From NCBI GenBank assembly GCA_903861235.1, contig CAIOTP010000016.1, forward strand, positions 1 to 17,020: a stretch of DNA of 17,020 nucleotides. The letters run 5' to 3'. The DNA comes from an uncultured bacterium. GTDB lineage: Bacteria > Planctomycetota > Phycisphaerae > Phycisphaerales > SM1A02. The translations under genes were made by a program, and so were the position numbers. Position 1 is the stretch's first letter; each line of letters starts with the position of its first letter. Positions 8,016 to 15,776 of this stretch are shown one piece after another. The notes beneath the pieces were generated by a model. It saw only the letters and a program-made list of their open reading frames with translations, made no database searches and was not told the DNA's origin.

Positions 8016-8054
8016 GGGGACATGGTACGGGTGTGGGGGCGTTACCTTCGCGGC
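8016..8054. promoter_or_regulatory. 39-bp divergent intergenic region, presumed to carry both promoters
   Basis: This is the only DNA between the start codons of the kinase gene (minus) and the SDR gene (plus). It must hold, or lie within, the control signals for both directions. I see no clear -35/-10 pair and no Shine-Dalgarno sequence for either gene. The promoters may extend into the opposite coding region, or the transcripts may have very short leaders. The assignment rests on gene orientation only. Confidence 0.35.
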
Positions 8055-8849
8055 ATGTCGCAGGAATCGCTCGAGGGCAGGCTGGCGCTGGTGGGAGGAG
8101 CCTCGCAGGGCATCGGTCGGGCTTGTGCCATGGAACTGGCCCGCCGCGGCGCACGCGTGGTGGTGTCCGGACGCAACGACGAGGGACTGGCCAAGGTGCT
8201 CGGCGAGCTGCCCGCGGTGGCGGGCGGACCGCACGAGACGCTTCTCCAGGATCACGCGGATGCGGCCGCCATGGAACGAGCGGCGGATTCGCTGGTGGCA
8301 CGCCTGGGCGTCGTGCACGTGTTCGTGGCCAACACCGGCGGTCCGCCGCCAGGATTCCTGGTCGACGCTCCGGCTCAGGACCTGCAGAAGGCGCTGGGGC
8401 AGCATCTGGCTGCGGCTCACGGCGTGATGCAGGCGCTGGCACCGGGCATGCGGCAGGCGGGTTTCGGGCGCATCGTGGCCATCACCAGCACCGGCGTGAT
8501 GGTGCCGCTGCGTGGCCTGGGCGTGAGCAACGTGGTCCGTGCCGCCATGGCCAACTGGGTGCGCACGCTGGCTGGCGAACTGGGCCGATTCGGCATCACC
8601 GCCAACATGGTCATGCCGGGTTCCACCCGCACCGGAAGGCTCGAGGCGATCATGCAGGGACGCGCAGCCCGGTCCGGCACCACCGTGGACGAGGTCGAGC
8701 GGGAGATGATCTCGCGCATTCCCGCGGGAAGGCTGGGGCGAGCCGAGGAGGTCGCCGCCATGGTGGGCTTCCTGTGCTCGCCGGCAGCCTCCTTCGTGAA
8801 CGGCGCCATGGTGCCGGTGGATGGCGGCCAGAACGCCATGCAGGGGTAG
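8055..8849 (+). CDS. Atypical short-chain dehydrogenase/reductase (YxxxK replaced)
   Basis: Rossmann-fold SDR family protein of 264 residues, soluble and cytoplasmic, superficially like FabG. The cofactor loop is GGASQGIG (14-21) and the C-terminus has 'VNGAMVPVDGGQ', both typical. The usual NNAG is NTGG (93-96). The active site is odd: the serine of ITST (S145) is present, but the catalytic Tyr and Lys of YxxxK align with S158 and R162 in 'GVSNVVRAAMANWVRTLA'. An SDR subgroup with NTGGP and this S-N-x-x-R pattern is, to my recollection, widespread and often annotated as 3-oxoacyl-ACP reductase, but its activity is unclear. The arginine after G39 in 'VVVSGRN' hints at NADP preference. The ATG at 8055 starts just before the first strand; there is no Shine-Dalgarno site. 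It is divergent from the kinase gene and lies 19 bp upstream of the lipoprotein gene, probably co-transcribed with it. Substrate unknown. Confidence 0.93.
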   Translation: MSQESLEGRLALVGGASQGIGRACAMELARRGARVVVSGRNDEGLAKVLGELPAVAGGPHETLLQDHADAAAMERAADSLVARLGVVHVFVANTGGPPPGFLVDAPAQDLQKALGQHLAAAHGVMQALAPGMRQAGFGRIVAITSTGVMVPLRGLGVSNVVRAAMANWVRTLAGELGRFGITANMVMPGSTRTGRLEAIMQGRAARSGTTVDEVEREMISRIPAGRLGRAEEVAAMVGFLCSPAASFVNGAMVPVDGGQNAMQG

Positions 8850-8868
8850 GCGTCCGTAGCATTCATGC

Positions 8869-9693
8869 ATGCCCTTCAAGACGATCCTGGCGTGCATGCT
8901 CGTGCTTCCGCTCCTGGCCTCGACAGGCTGCGCCTCGTCCGCGGCCGGCGCTGGGCCGCGAGGCAACACGTCGCTGGCCGGTCGGTGGGCGGGCAGCTAC
9001 CTGACGAACAGGGGCGGTGGAGGCACGGCGCGACTGGTGATCGACGAGAAGGGGCAGGTCCGGGGATCCGTCACCGACAGCGTCGGCACGCATGCGGGCC
9101 AGGCACCCACGCCGCGCGTGGCGTCGGTGCAGGGTTCGGTGGGGCAGGGCCAGATGAAGCTGGAGATCGCCTGGTCCGGCGGTCGCGTGGAGCGATGCAG
9201 CGGACGATGGAGCAACCAGGGCATGGGTTCTCTGGGCGCGAACCTGAAGGGCGAAGACGGCAACGAGATCACCCTGGCGCTGCATGAGCAGGGCGTGCCC
9301 GGTCGTCCGCCCTACGGCCAGCCTGCGAAGATGGTGCAGCCGGACTTTCAGAAGCAGTGGACCGGGACCTGGACGGTGAACTGGTTCGACGGCGGCGCGG
9401 ACTACGGCAGTGGCACGGTCACCATCGCCGCGGACGGCACCATCGACGGTGCCCTGGTGGACGACGCCTTCAACACGGCCGAGTGGAACCAGCCTGTCGG
9501 CGCGACCATGAAGGGCAAGGTGGGACCCGACGGAGCCATGACAGCGGGCATCGCATGGAGCACCGGTCGTCCCGGTTGGGGGCTGAAGGGCATGGCACAC
9601 TTCACGGGACCCGAGAGCTTCCAGGTGCAGTTCACCCCCACAGGCTCGGGCGAAACGGCCGAGCAGGCGATCACCATGACGTTCCATCGGTGA
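8869..9693 (+). CDS. Putative lipoprotein with two internal repeats, function unknown
   Basis: Protein of 274 residues that I do not recognise. It opens with a short basic N-terminus and a hydrophobic core ending LLASTGC, so cysteine 21 is a likely lipidation site and the protein is probably membrane-anchored on the periplasmic side. Two related units of about 110 residues follow. Each begins with a GxW motif (LAGRWAGSY at 36-44; WTGTWTVNW at 164-172), then a Gly-rich turn, a short strand, and a DGxIxG-like turn (DEKGQVRGSVTD; AADGTIDGALVD), and each has a later 'IAWS.GR' segment (100-106; 228-233). This looks like a duplicated beta-sandwich or lipocalin-like fold, an inference from pattern only. 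Of two nearby ATGs (8865 and 8869), the second is in frame. The gene lies 19 bp after the SDR gene and ends one base before a strong inverted repeat. Confidence 0.85.
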   Translation: MPFKTILACMLVLPLLASTGCASSAAGAGPRGNTSLAGRWAGSYLTNRGGGGTARLVIDEKGQVRGSVTDSVGTHAGQAPTPRVASVQGSVGQGQMKLEIAWSGGRVERCSGRWSNQGMGSLGANLKGEDGNEITLALHEQGVPGRPPYGQPAKMVQPDFQKQWTGTWTVNWFDGGADYGSGTVTIAADGTIDGALVDDAFNTAEWNQPVGATMKGKVGPDGAMTAGIAWSTGRPGWGLKGMAHFTGPESFQVQFTPTGSGETAEQAITMTFHR

Positions 9694-9694
9694 G

Positions 9695-9750
9695 AGGGAC
9701 GGGTGTACATATAGGACGTTCTTGAACGTCCTATATGTACACCCGTCCCT
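9695..9750. repeat. Perfect 27-bp inverted repeat between convergent genes
   Basis: The left arm at 9695-9721 (AGGGACGGGTGTACATATAG followed by GACGTTC) is exactly complementary to the right arm at 9724-9750, with only TT between them. As RNA from the plus strand this would fold into a long hairpin closed by a CUUG loop, a known stable tetraloop; the other strand would give CAAG. It fills the gap between the lipoprotein stop (9691-9693) and the cytochrome-protein stop (9752-9754). The arms are about 52% GC, below their surroundings. No run of T follows either arm, so it is not a standard intrinsic terminator, though it may still end or protect both transcripts. The GGGACGG...CCGTCCC ends recall REP-like palindromes mobilised by Y1 transposases; that is an inference. 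Confidence 0.9.
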
Positions 9751-9751
9751 G

Positions 9752-12700
9752 TTAGCGGAGTGAGGAGAGATAGGCCACCACGTCGCGGATCTCGCGGGGC
9801 GTGAGCAGCACGCCCATGGCGGGCATGGCGCTGGTGGGACCGAAGCCCTCCGCCACCTTCGCGCCGGGCTCGACCAGACTCTGCAGCAGGCCGATCCGGT
9901 CATGGCGAAGGGCCACGCCCTCAAGCGAAGGACCGGCATGTCCGCCTCCGCCCGCCAGAGCGTGGCACCTGAGGCACTGGGCACCCACATGACCGGACAC
10001 GATCGCCGCGCCTCTCGCCGCATCGCCACCCTCCAGGCAGATCAGGTGTTCCGCCAAGGCGCCACGCGCGGCCTGTCCTTCCTTCCAGACCTTGATCGCT
10101 TCGGAGGTGGCCTCGGCCTTGGCGGCGGTTTCCAGGACATCCAGCTGCAGCGCGGGCTCCAGCGTGCCGGCCTGAAGGCCCTCCGCAAGCCGCCGCAGGG
10201 CCTTCGCCGCGGCCGCGTCCTTCAGGTGCTGCATCGAGCGGATGGCGGCCTGCCGTTCAGGGAGAGACCCACGCTCCAGGAGACCGTCGATCCTGGCCGA
10301 GGCCGCGGCAGGATCGGTCCTGGCGAGCAGTTCGAACGACGCGGCACGCAGACCCGCATCCTGGGCTTCCAGGGTGGATGAAAGCGCGTTCTTCAGCCGG
10401 TCACCACCCTCGCGGGCCAGCTGCTGCACGCACGCCAGTCGCTCACGGGGGTCCGCCGAGGCGTCGGTGGCGGTGCGAAGCGCCGCATCCGGGTCCAGCT
10501 TCACGCCGGTGCGTGAGGCAAGTTCGAGCGCCTTGGCCCGGACCTTCTCGTCCGGTGCGTTCATGGCCAACGCGGGCAGCCTCGACTCGAGCAACCGCCT
10601 CCAGGCGTCCTGGTCGCGGGACTTCGTCTGCAGCGGCAGCACACGCCCAAGGACCGGATCACGCGGCCCCGGGGCGTCCCATTCCGCGAGCGCCTCCATG
10701 GCCAGTGCACGGGCCGCCGGCGGTGCGACCGGACTTGCCGCCAGCAGAGCCAGTCGCGACGCCGCGGTCGCGTCGCCCATGCGTCGGTTTGCGCCGATCA
10801 CGCGTCGCAGCAGCGGGAGGGTCCGAGGATCGGCGGCCCCGAAGCCCGGCACGGCGGGGGCTTCCGGTCCGAAACGGTCGGCCAACGCGGCCAGCTCGGG
10901 GAGGGCCGCCGTGATCTCCTCGTCATGGATGGCACGAGCGGCCTCCAGGGTCACCGCGGGTTCGGGATCGGCCAGCAACCGGGCGATCGCCGGGTCCTTC
11001 CGCTGCCTCATGGCCAGCAGCGATCCCAGCCGGACCTGCATGAACGCGTCCGCGGCAAGCTCCTGCAGTTTCGCCCGGTCGCCGATGCGAGCCAGCGCCG
11101 TGACCGCCGCCTGCCGAAGCCATGGATCGGCGTTCTCGTTCTCCCACAACACGGCGGTCAGTTCCCCCTGAGAGGCGGCATCACCCAGCCGACCGATGGC
11201 GGTGCACGCCGCCGCGCGCACACGGGTCGATTCATCCAGCAGAAGCGGACGGAGCGTGGCGGCTGCATCCGCGCATCGAGCGTCGGCCAGGGCGCGGGCC
11301 GCCTGCGCACGGATCTCCGCCGACTGATCGGCGCATGCACGGATCAGCGAGGCGCAGGCCTCGCGCGACAGTGGAGCGCGGCTGCCGGTGCGAGCCAGCA
11401 CCTGCAGGCCCCAGAGGGCGTGCAGGCGGGTTCGTTCCGAAGCGGTCGTGGAGGCGAGCGATGCCGACAGCGCGGCAAGGCCCTCCTGGCCGAGCTGGGC
11501 CAGCCTGAGATGGGCGCCTTGCCGAAGCCTTCGATCGGCGTGGTCCAGCATGGCGACCAGTTCGGGCACGGGCCTGCGATCGAATCCCGAAGCGAGGACG
11601 CGGCGAGCCTCCTCGGCGGCCGGCTTGGCCATGGCCTCCGGATGCCACACGCGGTAGATGCGTCCCTTGCCGTCGCTCTGCCAACCGTTCCACCAGTCGC
11701 TCGCGTACAGGCGGCCGTCGGGGGCGAATTCCACATCCGTGGGCAGGATGTCCTTGATGAAGATCTGGGGGTCCACCAGCTCGTAGCCGGCACCCTTGGG
11801 CTTCACGCCGAATCGCCATACCTGGCTGTAGGCGTCACCGCCCAGGAAGTCGCAGATCAGGAATGTGCCGTCGAACTCCGTCGGGAATCCCGTGCCCGGG
11901 TAGGCGGTCAGGCCGCTGGGGCCGCTGGTCAGATGGGCCACGGGCGGCGTGACCCACGCGGCCTGCAGCGGGTCCTCCGTGGAGAAGACCTCCCAGAGCC
12001 GCTCCTGGTTCCAGGGCCCGCGCTGGTTCTCGCCCTCCAGGGTCTGGAAGGACATCTCCCAGCCGCTCTCGCCTCCGTCGACCAGCAGGCAGATGCGAGC
12101 CTTGTCGCCGCCGTCGGAATTGTTGTCCACGGTGAAGAGATCACCCAGGTCGTTGAAGGCCAGTTCCTGCGGATTGCGAAGCCCGCGGCAGTAGACCTCC
12201 AGGCCCGAGCCGTCCGGCTCGCAGCGGAACACGGCTCCGGTGCCGGCGGCCTCGAGCAGCGTGCCCTCCCGGGTGCGGACCGAATAGCCCCGATCGCCGA
12301 TGCTCCAGTAGATGCGCCCGTCCGGACCCTGCACCAGTCCGTGCATGTCGTGGCCCCGAAGGCTGGTCCGCACGCCGAAGCCGGTGAAGAGACGCTCGCG
12401 CACCTCGGCCACGCCGTCGCCGTCGCGGTCCACGAAGCGCCACACATGGGGAATGCTGGTCACCCAGATCGCGTCGCCCACCTTCAGCAGACCGGCCGCC
12501 GTTCCGTCCAGCGTCTCCCGAAGGTCGCCGGAGAAGTTGTCGCTGCGGTCGGCCTTTCCGTCCCCGTCGGTGTCGCGAAGACGCCGGACGCGGTCGGCCC
12601 ACTTCTCGTACCACGCCATGCCGCCTTCCTTCTTCGCCTCCCACTTGCGGTAGATGGCAAGGCGATCCTCCACCGTGCGGGCGGCGAGGTCCTCCAGCAG

Positions 12701-12943
12701 CCAGTAGGGCGAATAGCGATTGTCCTCCACGCCGCGGTCCTGCCGCTCGCTTTCGCACACGAAGAGTGAACCGTCGGGCAGGACCGTGAAGGCGACCGGA
12801 TCCGGAACCAGCGGCTCGCGTGCCCATTCGTCCCACGCGAAGCCCGCCGGCAGCGTGATGCCGTCCGCCTCCTTCGGGGTTTCCTTCGCGTCGTCTCCCG
12901 GATGCGGCGCCAGGGCCAGGAGGAGCGTCAGCAGCCAGGGCAT
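9752..12943 (-). CDS. PVC-type secreted beta-propeller/HEAT/c-type cytochrome protein
   Basis: Exported protein of 1063 residues of the large planctomycete family often called membrane-bound dehydrogenase or PVC-type heme-binding protein. A short signal peptide (MPWLLTLLLALA) starts it. Residues about 28-430 form a sugar/sorbosone-dehydrogenase-like beta-propeller, with 'LPDGSLFVCE', 'GHDMHGLVQGPDGRIYWSIGD' as landmark (residues GHDMHGLVQGPDGRIYWSIG), 'GLRNPQELAFNDLGD' and 'PTDVEFAPDGRLYASDWWNG'; two DxDGDG calcium-type loops lie inside it. About 440-960 is a long run of HEAT-like helical repeats. The C-terminus is a c-type cytochrome: heme motif CLRCH (990-994) and a Met ligand candidate in 'AMPAMG' (M1040 or M1043), ending 'DVVAYLSSLR'. 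It likely oxidises a sugar or polyol with electron transfer to heme; the substrate is unknown. The start is 10 bp after the metalloprotease stop, so the two are probably co-transcribed. Confidence 0.94.
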   Translation of the reverse strand: MPWLLTLLLALAPHPGDDAKETPKEADGITLPAGFAWDEWAREPLVPDPVAFTVLPDGSLFVCESERQDRGVEDNRYSPYWLLEDLAARTVEDRLAIYRKWEAKKEGGMAWYEKWADRVRRLRDTDGDGKADRSDNFSGDLRETLDGTAAGLLKVGDAIWVTSIPHVWRFVDRDGDGVAEVRERLFTGFGVRTSLRGHDMHGLVQGPDGRIYWSIGDRGYSVRTREGTLLEAAGTGAVFRCEPDGSGLEVYCRGLRNPQELAFNDLGDLFTVDNNSDGGDKARICLLVDGGESGWEMSFQTLEGENQRGPWNQERLWEVFSTEDPLQAAWVTPPVAHLTSGPSGLTAYPGTGFPTEFDGTFLICDFLGGDAYSQVWRFGVKPKGAGYELVDPQIFIKDILPTDVEFAPDGRLYASDWWNGWQSDGKGRIYRVWHPEAMAKPAAEEARRVLASGFDRRPVPELVAMLDHADRRLRQGAHLRLAQLGQEGLAALSASLASTTASERTRLHALWGLQVLARTGSRAPLSREACASLIRACADQSAEIRAQAARALADARCADAAATLRPLLLDESTRVRAAACTAIGRLGDAASQGELTAVLWENENADPWLRQAAVTALARIGDRAKLQELAADAFMQVRLGSLLAMRQRKDPAIARLLADPEPAVTLEAARAIHDEEITAALPELAALADRFGPEAPAVPGFGAADPRTLPLLRRVIGANRRMGDATAASRLALLAASPVAPPAARALAMEALAEWDAPGPRDPVLGRVLPLQTKSRDQDAWRRLLESRLPALAMNAPDEKVRAKALELASRTGVKLDPDAALRTATDASADPRERLACVQQLAREGGDRLKNALSSTLEAQDAGLRAASFELLARTDPAAASARIDGLLERGSLPERQAAIRSMQHLKDAAAAKALRRLAEGLQAGTLEPALQLDVLETAAKAEATSEAIKVWKEGQAARGALAEHLICLEGGDAARGAAIVSGHVGAQCLRCHALAGGGGHAGPSLEGVALRHDRIGLLQSLVEPGAKVAEGFGPTSAMPAMGVLLTPREIRDVVAYLSSLR

Positions 12944-12953
12944 GGTCGGAGTT

Positions 12954-15698
12954 CTAGCTGAAAAGCAGGAGCAGCGAGCCGATGTCTCCGGCATCCACGG
13001 TTCCGCTGCCGTCCAGGTCGCCGGGGCAGGGCGAGCCGCACGGCCCGAACAGCAGGAGCAGCGAGCCGACGTCTCCGGCATCCACGGTTCCGCTGCCGTC
13101 CAGGTCGCCCGCAACGGGCTGGCACGCGTCGAGCACTCCGTCCGCGTTCCGGTCCGTGTCGGAGCCGAGATCCACATTGCAGCGATCGGGCAATCCGTCG
13201 CCATTGCAGTCGCTGGCCCACAGCACCACGGACGCACCGCCGCTGTCGTTGCCGCTTCGATCGAGCTGCGGATCGCCGATCAGGGCGTAGTCGCCGGCGA
13301 TGGACGGCGTGCCGCCCATGTAGACCGCGCCCTGCTTGACCCAGTCCGAGCCGTTGTCCACGTAGAGCACCGTGCTTCCGGAGGCGTTCAGATCGAGCCG
13401 GTTGCCGACCAGCAGGCGATTGCCGGACATGGCGATCGTGTTGCCGAATCGCGTGTTCGAGAGGCTTCCATTCCGAAGGTCGGCCGTCGCGTACCAGCCG
13501 CCGGATCGCCTCCAGGTGAAGACCGCACCGGCCAGGTTGGCGTCACCGAAGCTCCCGACGGCGAGACGATCGTTCTCCAGGGCCACGGCACAGCCGAAAC
13601 GGGACGCGTAGGTCACGCCGGTGAAGTCCTGCTCCAGCGACCAGGTCGTGCCGGACTTGCGGAACACGTACGCGGCGCCCCGCTCGGTCACGGCATCCCG
13701 GGTCTCGAAGGGAGCACCGACCGCGATCGCGTCGCCGTCAACGGCCACGGCGTACCCGAAGCCGGCCGAGGTCCGAGGAGTCGGTGCCGTGATCTGCGTT
13801 TCGTACTGGAATTCGCCGCCCGTCCTTCGGAACACGAACACAGATCCCGAACCGGCCAGGCCCGTGGGTCGGTTGCCACGGGAGCCGATCAGCAGCAGTC
13901 CGTCGCGATACGCCATGGCGCAGCCGAACAGGTCGCCCGTGGTGGGCACCGGGCACTCGATCGTCTGCACGAGGGTCCACGATCCTTCCACCTGACCGAA
14001 CACATAGACGCGGCCCGTCGAGATTCCCGAGAGCTTCGCCAGTCCGGCGCTCACCACGAGAAGGTTGTCCGCGAAGACGACCGCGGTGCCGAACTCCGCG
14101 TTGGTCGCGGCATCCGGCGCGTACAGCGTGGTGTGTGGCACGAAGGTCTCGCCCGCGCGGGCACGCAATTCCACCCGACCGGCATTGGAGGCGCGGTCGT
14201 CGTCGCTCGGCACGCCGACCGCGGCCCAGGCCGCGTTGCAGGCGAGCGCGCGGCCGAACGCGTCGCTCGCCGCGGGCGACGCGTTGGTGATCGTGGAGAC
14301 GAGTCCACCGGGGCAGAACGCGGTGGCTGCGGGCACGCTGCAGGGCGTGGCGGCAGGCAGCACGCAGGCATCCAGGGCTCCATTGCCGTCGCAGTCGGAC
14401 CCTTGGCCGTAGGCCACGTCGAGCACATCGATGCGGCCGTTGGCGTTGCAGTCCACCTGCTGCACGGGGCCGCGGTAGCAGCGGAAGCCGCCGATCGTGG
14501 GCCAGGTGGCGTTGATGGTGCTCGCGTTGTCGGCCTGATTCGACTGGCCGATCGGGACACCGGTCGGCGTTCCGTCGTAGCTGACCGCCGGGTTGCTGAA
14601 GTGATCGATCCGGTTGCCGGGCGCGTAGGCCATCACCGTGCGGAACTGCGTGCCGCTGCGGCCGTTGAATCGCCATCCCACGCTCCAGGGCCAGATCCCG
14701 CCACCGGTGCATCCGCCACCGTCACCCACGGCGTGGCAGCAGCCCATGTTGTGGCCCAGCTCGTGGGCGAAGGTCTGCGTAGCCAGACAGCTCCACGCGG
14801 TCACGCTGTAGGGAATGCCCTGGGACTCGGGGCCGTTGCTGTACATCAGCCATGCGATGCCGCAGTACTCGCCGTTCTTGCGGATCAGGGCCACCATGTC
14901 GGCGCCGATCGTGTCCCGGAGCGGCTGCACCCAGTCCAGGTAGCCGTCACCTCCGTTGCCGAGCGTGTTCAGGTCGCTGGCGAAGTCCCCGCTGACATAG
15001 TCGGTCTCAAGCTGCATGAGCAGGTTCAGTCGGGCGGTGATGCCGCTGTTCTGGTACGCGGCGTTGGCCGCCGCCACGGCCGCAGCGATCTGGCCCTGAA
15101 TGGCGGCAGTGCCGCCCACGTCGTTGCGGGCCTCCACCGTGTAGAGCACCAGCACGTCGATCGGTCGGTTGCTGTCGCAGGCCGCACGCATGACGGCGGG
15201 CAGCGAGCCATCCGGGCCGGGCATGGGAGGGAACACGGTCGGGTCGGGTCGGGCCGCCTCGGCGCAAGGCGGCATGCGTTCGGCATCCACAGCCTCGAGC
15301 CGCGAGGTGCCGTCGTCCTGGGCCAGGATGCGCCAACGACGCAGGTCGTCGCCCTGCAGGAATCCGCTGAGCTGGCCCTCGCGCCACACCAGCACGCCAC
15401 TGCCTGCCTCGGGCGCTTCACCCGCCAACCGAGCGGAGATCCAGCCCGATTCATGGACGGTGGTCTCCACCACGCCAAGTCGCTCGCATCCAGGCGGAAG
15501 GAGCTCGGCTGGCAGCAGGGAGGCCGAAGCAGCATCCTGGACCGACAGAGCCTCGCCGACCGCGGTCTGGATCGCCTCCACCGCCACCGTTCGGGCGGGC
15601 GCCGACGTTCGGTCTGCGGCCTGCGCAGAGGACGAGCCCACCGCCCAGAGGGCGGCGATCAGCGTTCGGGTGGCCAGCGGCGGGTGGGGGATCCGCAT
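12954..15698 (-). CDS. Secreted reprolysin-like zinc metalloprotease with propeller and dockerin-like repeats
   Basis: Exported protein of 914 residues. Residues 1-28 are a signal peptide with cleavage near AQA-A. The propeptide-like region runs to about 175. The metzincin protease domain (about 178-410) begins 'PIDVLVLYTVEARNDVGG' and holds HELGHNMGCCH: zinc ligands H312, H316 and H322, catalytic E313, and a Met-turn at VMAY (M356), as in M12B/reprolysin-like peptidases. A first Ca-binding repeat block lies at 416-446 (DCNANGRIDVLD, DCDGNGALD). Six repeats each starting with FG (481, 536, 591, 647, 701, 751) and spaced about 55 residues apart probably form an FG-GAP-like propeller. Another Ca-type block lies at 830-860, followed by two nearly identical dockerin-like units (864-883; 893-912). 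The ATG at 15698 is preferred because it starts the signal peptide; the frame stays open to an earlier codon at 15761. It probably degrades extracellular or surface protein. Confidence 0.94.
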   Translation of the reverse strand: MRIPHPPLATRTLIAALWAVGSSSAQAADRTSAPARTVAVEAIQTAVGEALSVQDAASASLLPAELLPPGCERLGVVETTVHESGWISARLAGEAPEAGSGVLVWREGQLSGFLQGDDLRRWRILAQDDGTSRLEAVDAERMPPCAEAARPDPTVFPPMPGPDGSLPAVMRAACDSNRPIDVLVLYTVEARNDVGGTAAIQGQIAAAVAAANAAYQNSGITARLNLLMQLETDYVSGDFASDLNTLGNGGDGYLDWVQPLRDTIGADMVALIRKNGEYCGIAWLMYSNGPESQGIPYSVTAWSCLATQTFAHELGHNMGCCHAVGDGGGCTGGGIWPWSVGWRFNGRSGTQFRTVMAYAPGNRIDHFSNPAVSYDGTPTGVPIGQSNQADNASTINATWPTIGGFRCYRGPVQQVDCNANGRIDVLDVAYGQGSDCDGNGALDACVLPAATPCSVPAATAFCPGGLVSTITNASPAASDAFGRALACNAAWAAVGVPSDDDRASNAGRVELRARAGETFVPHTTLYAPDAATNAEFGTAVVFADNLLVVSAGLAKLSGISTGRVYVFGQVEGSWTLVQTIECPVPTTGDLFGCAMAYRDGLLLIGSRGNRPTGLAGSGSVFVFRRTGGEFQYETQITAPTPRTSAGFGYAVAVDGDAIAVGAPFETRDAVTERGAAYVFRKSGTTWSLEQDFTGVTYASRFGCAVALENDRLAVGSFGDANLAGAVFTWRRSGGWYATADLRNGSLSNTRFGNTIAMSGNRLLVGNRLDLNASGSTVLYVDNGSDWVKQGAVYMGGTPSIAGDYALIGDPQLDRSGNDSGGASVVLWASDCNGDGLPDRCNVDLGSDTDRNADGVLDACQPVAGDLDGSGTVDAGDVGSLLLLFGPCGSPCPGDLDGSGTVDAGDIGSLLLLFS
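12964..13109 (-). repeat. Near-identical 59-bp direct repeat inside the protease gene
   Basis: Two copies, 12964-13022 and 13051-13109, are offset by 87 bp (29 codons) and differ at a single base (GATGTC against GACGTC on the plus strand). They encode the two C-terminal GDLDGSGTVDAGDxGSLLLLF dockerin-like units, which differ only at one Val/Ile position. Such DNA-level identity suggests a recent duplication or gene conversion. Confidence 0.93.
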
Positions 15699-15776
15699 GG
15701 GAGATCGCACCGTACACCCGCGAGCGTCCGGAACAAGCCACCTTCCTCGATTTGGCTCCAAAAAGGACCCCGGGGA

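Noticed and set aside
9695..9750. Standard rho-independent terminator
   Set aside because: The stem is strong, but neither arm is followed by a run of T on its own strand, and the perfect 27-bp length is unusual for a terminator; kept as an inverted repeat instead.
12964..13109. Possible short tandem array or CRISPR-like repeat
   Set aside because: Only two copies, both in frame and coding for dockerin-like units; no spacers or palindromic repeat unit.
15699..15776. Promoter for the metalloprotease in the 78-bp gap after galE
   Set aside because: A weak TTGTTC with a TACGGT-like box 16 bases later can be picked out on the minus strand, but it matches consensus poorly and is no better than chance in this composition.
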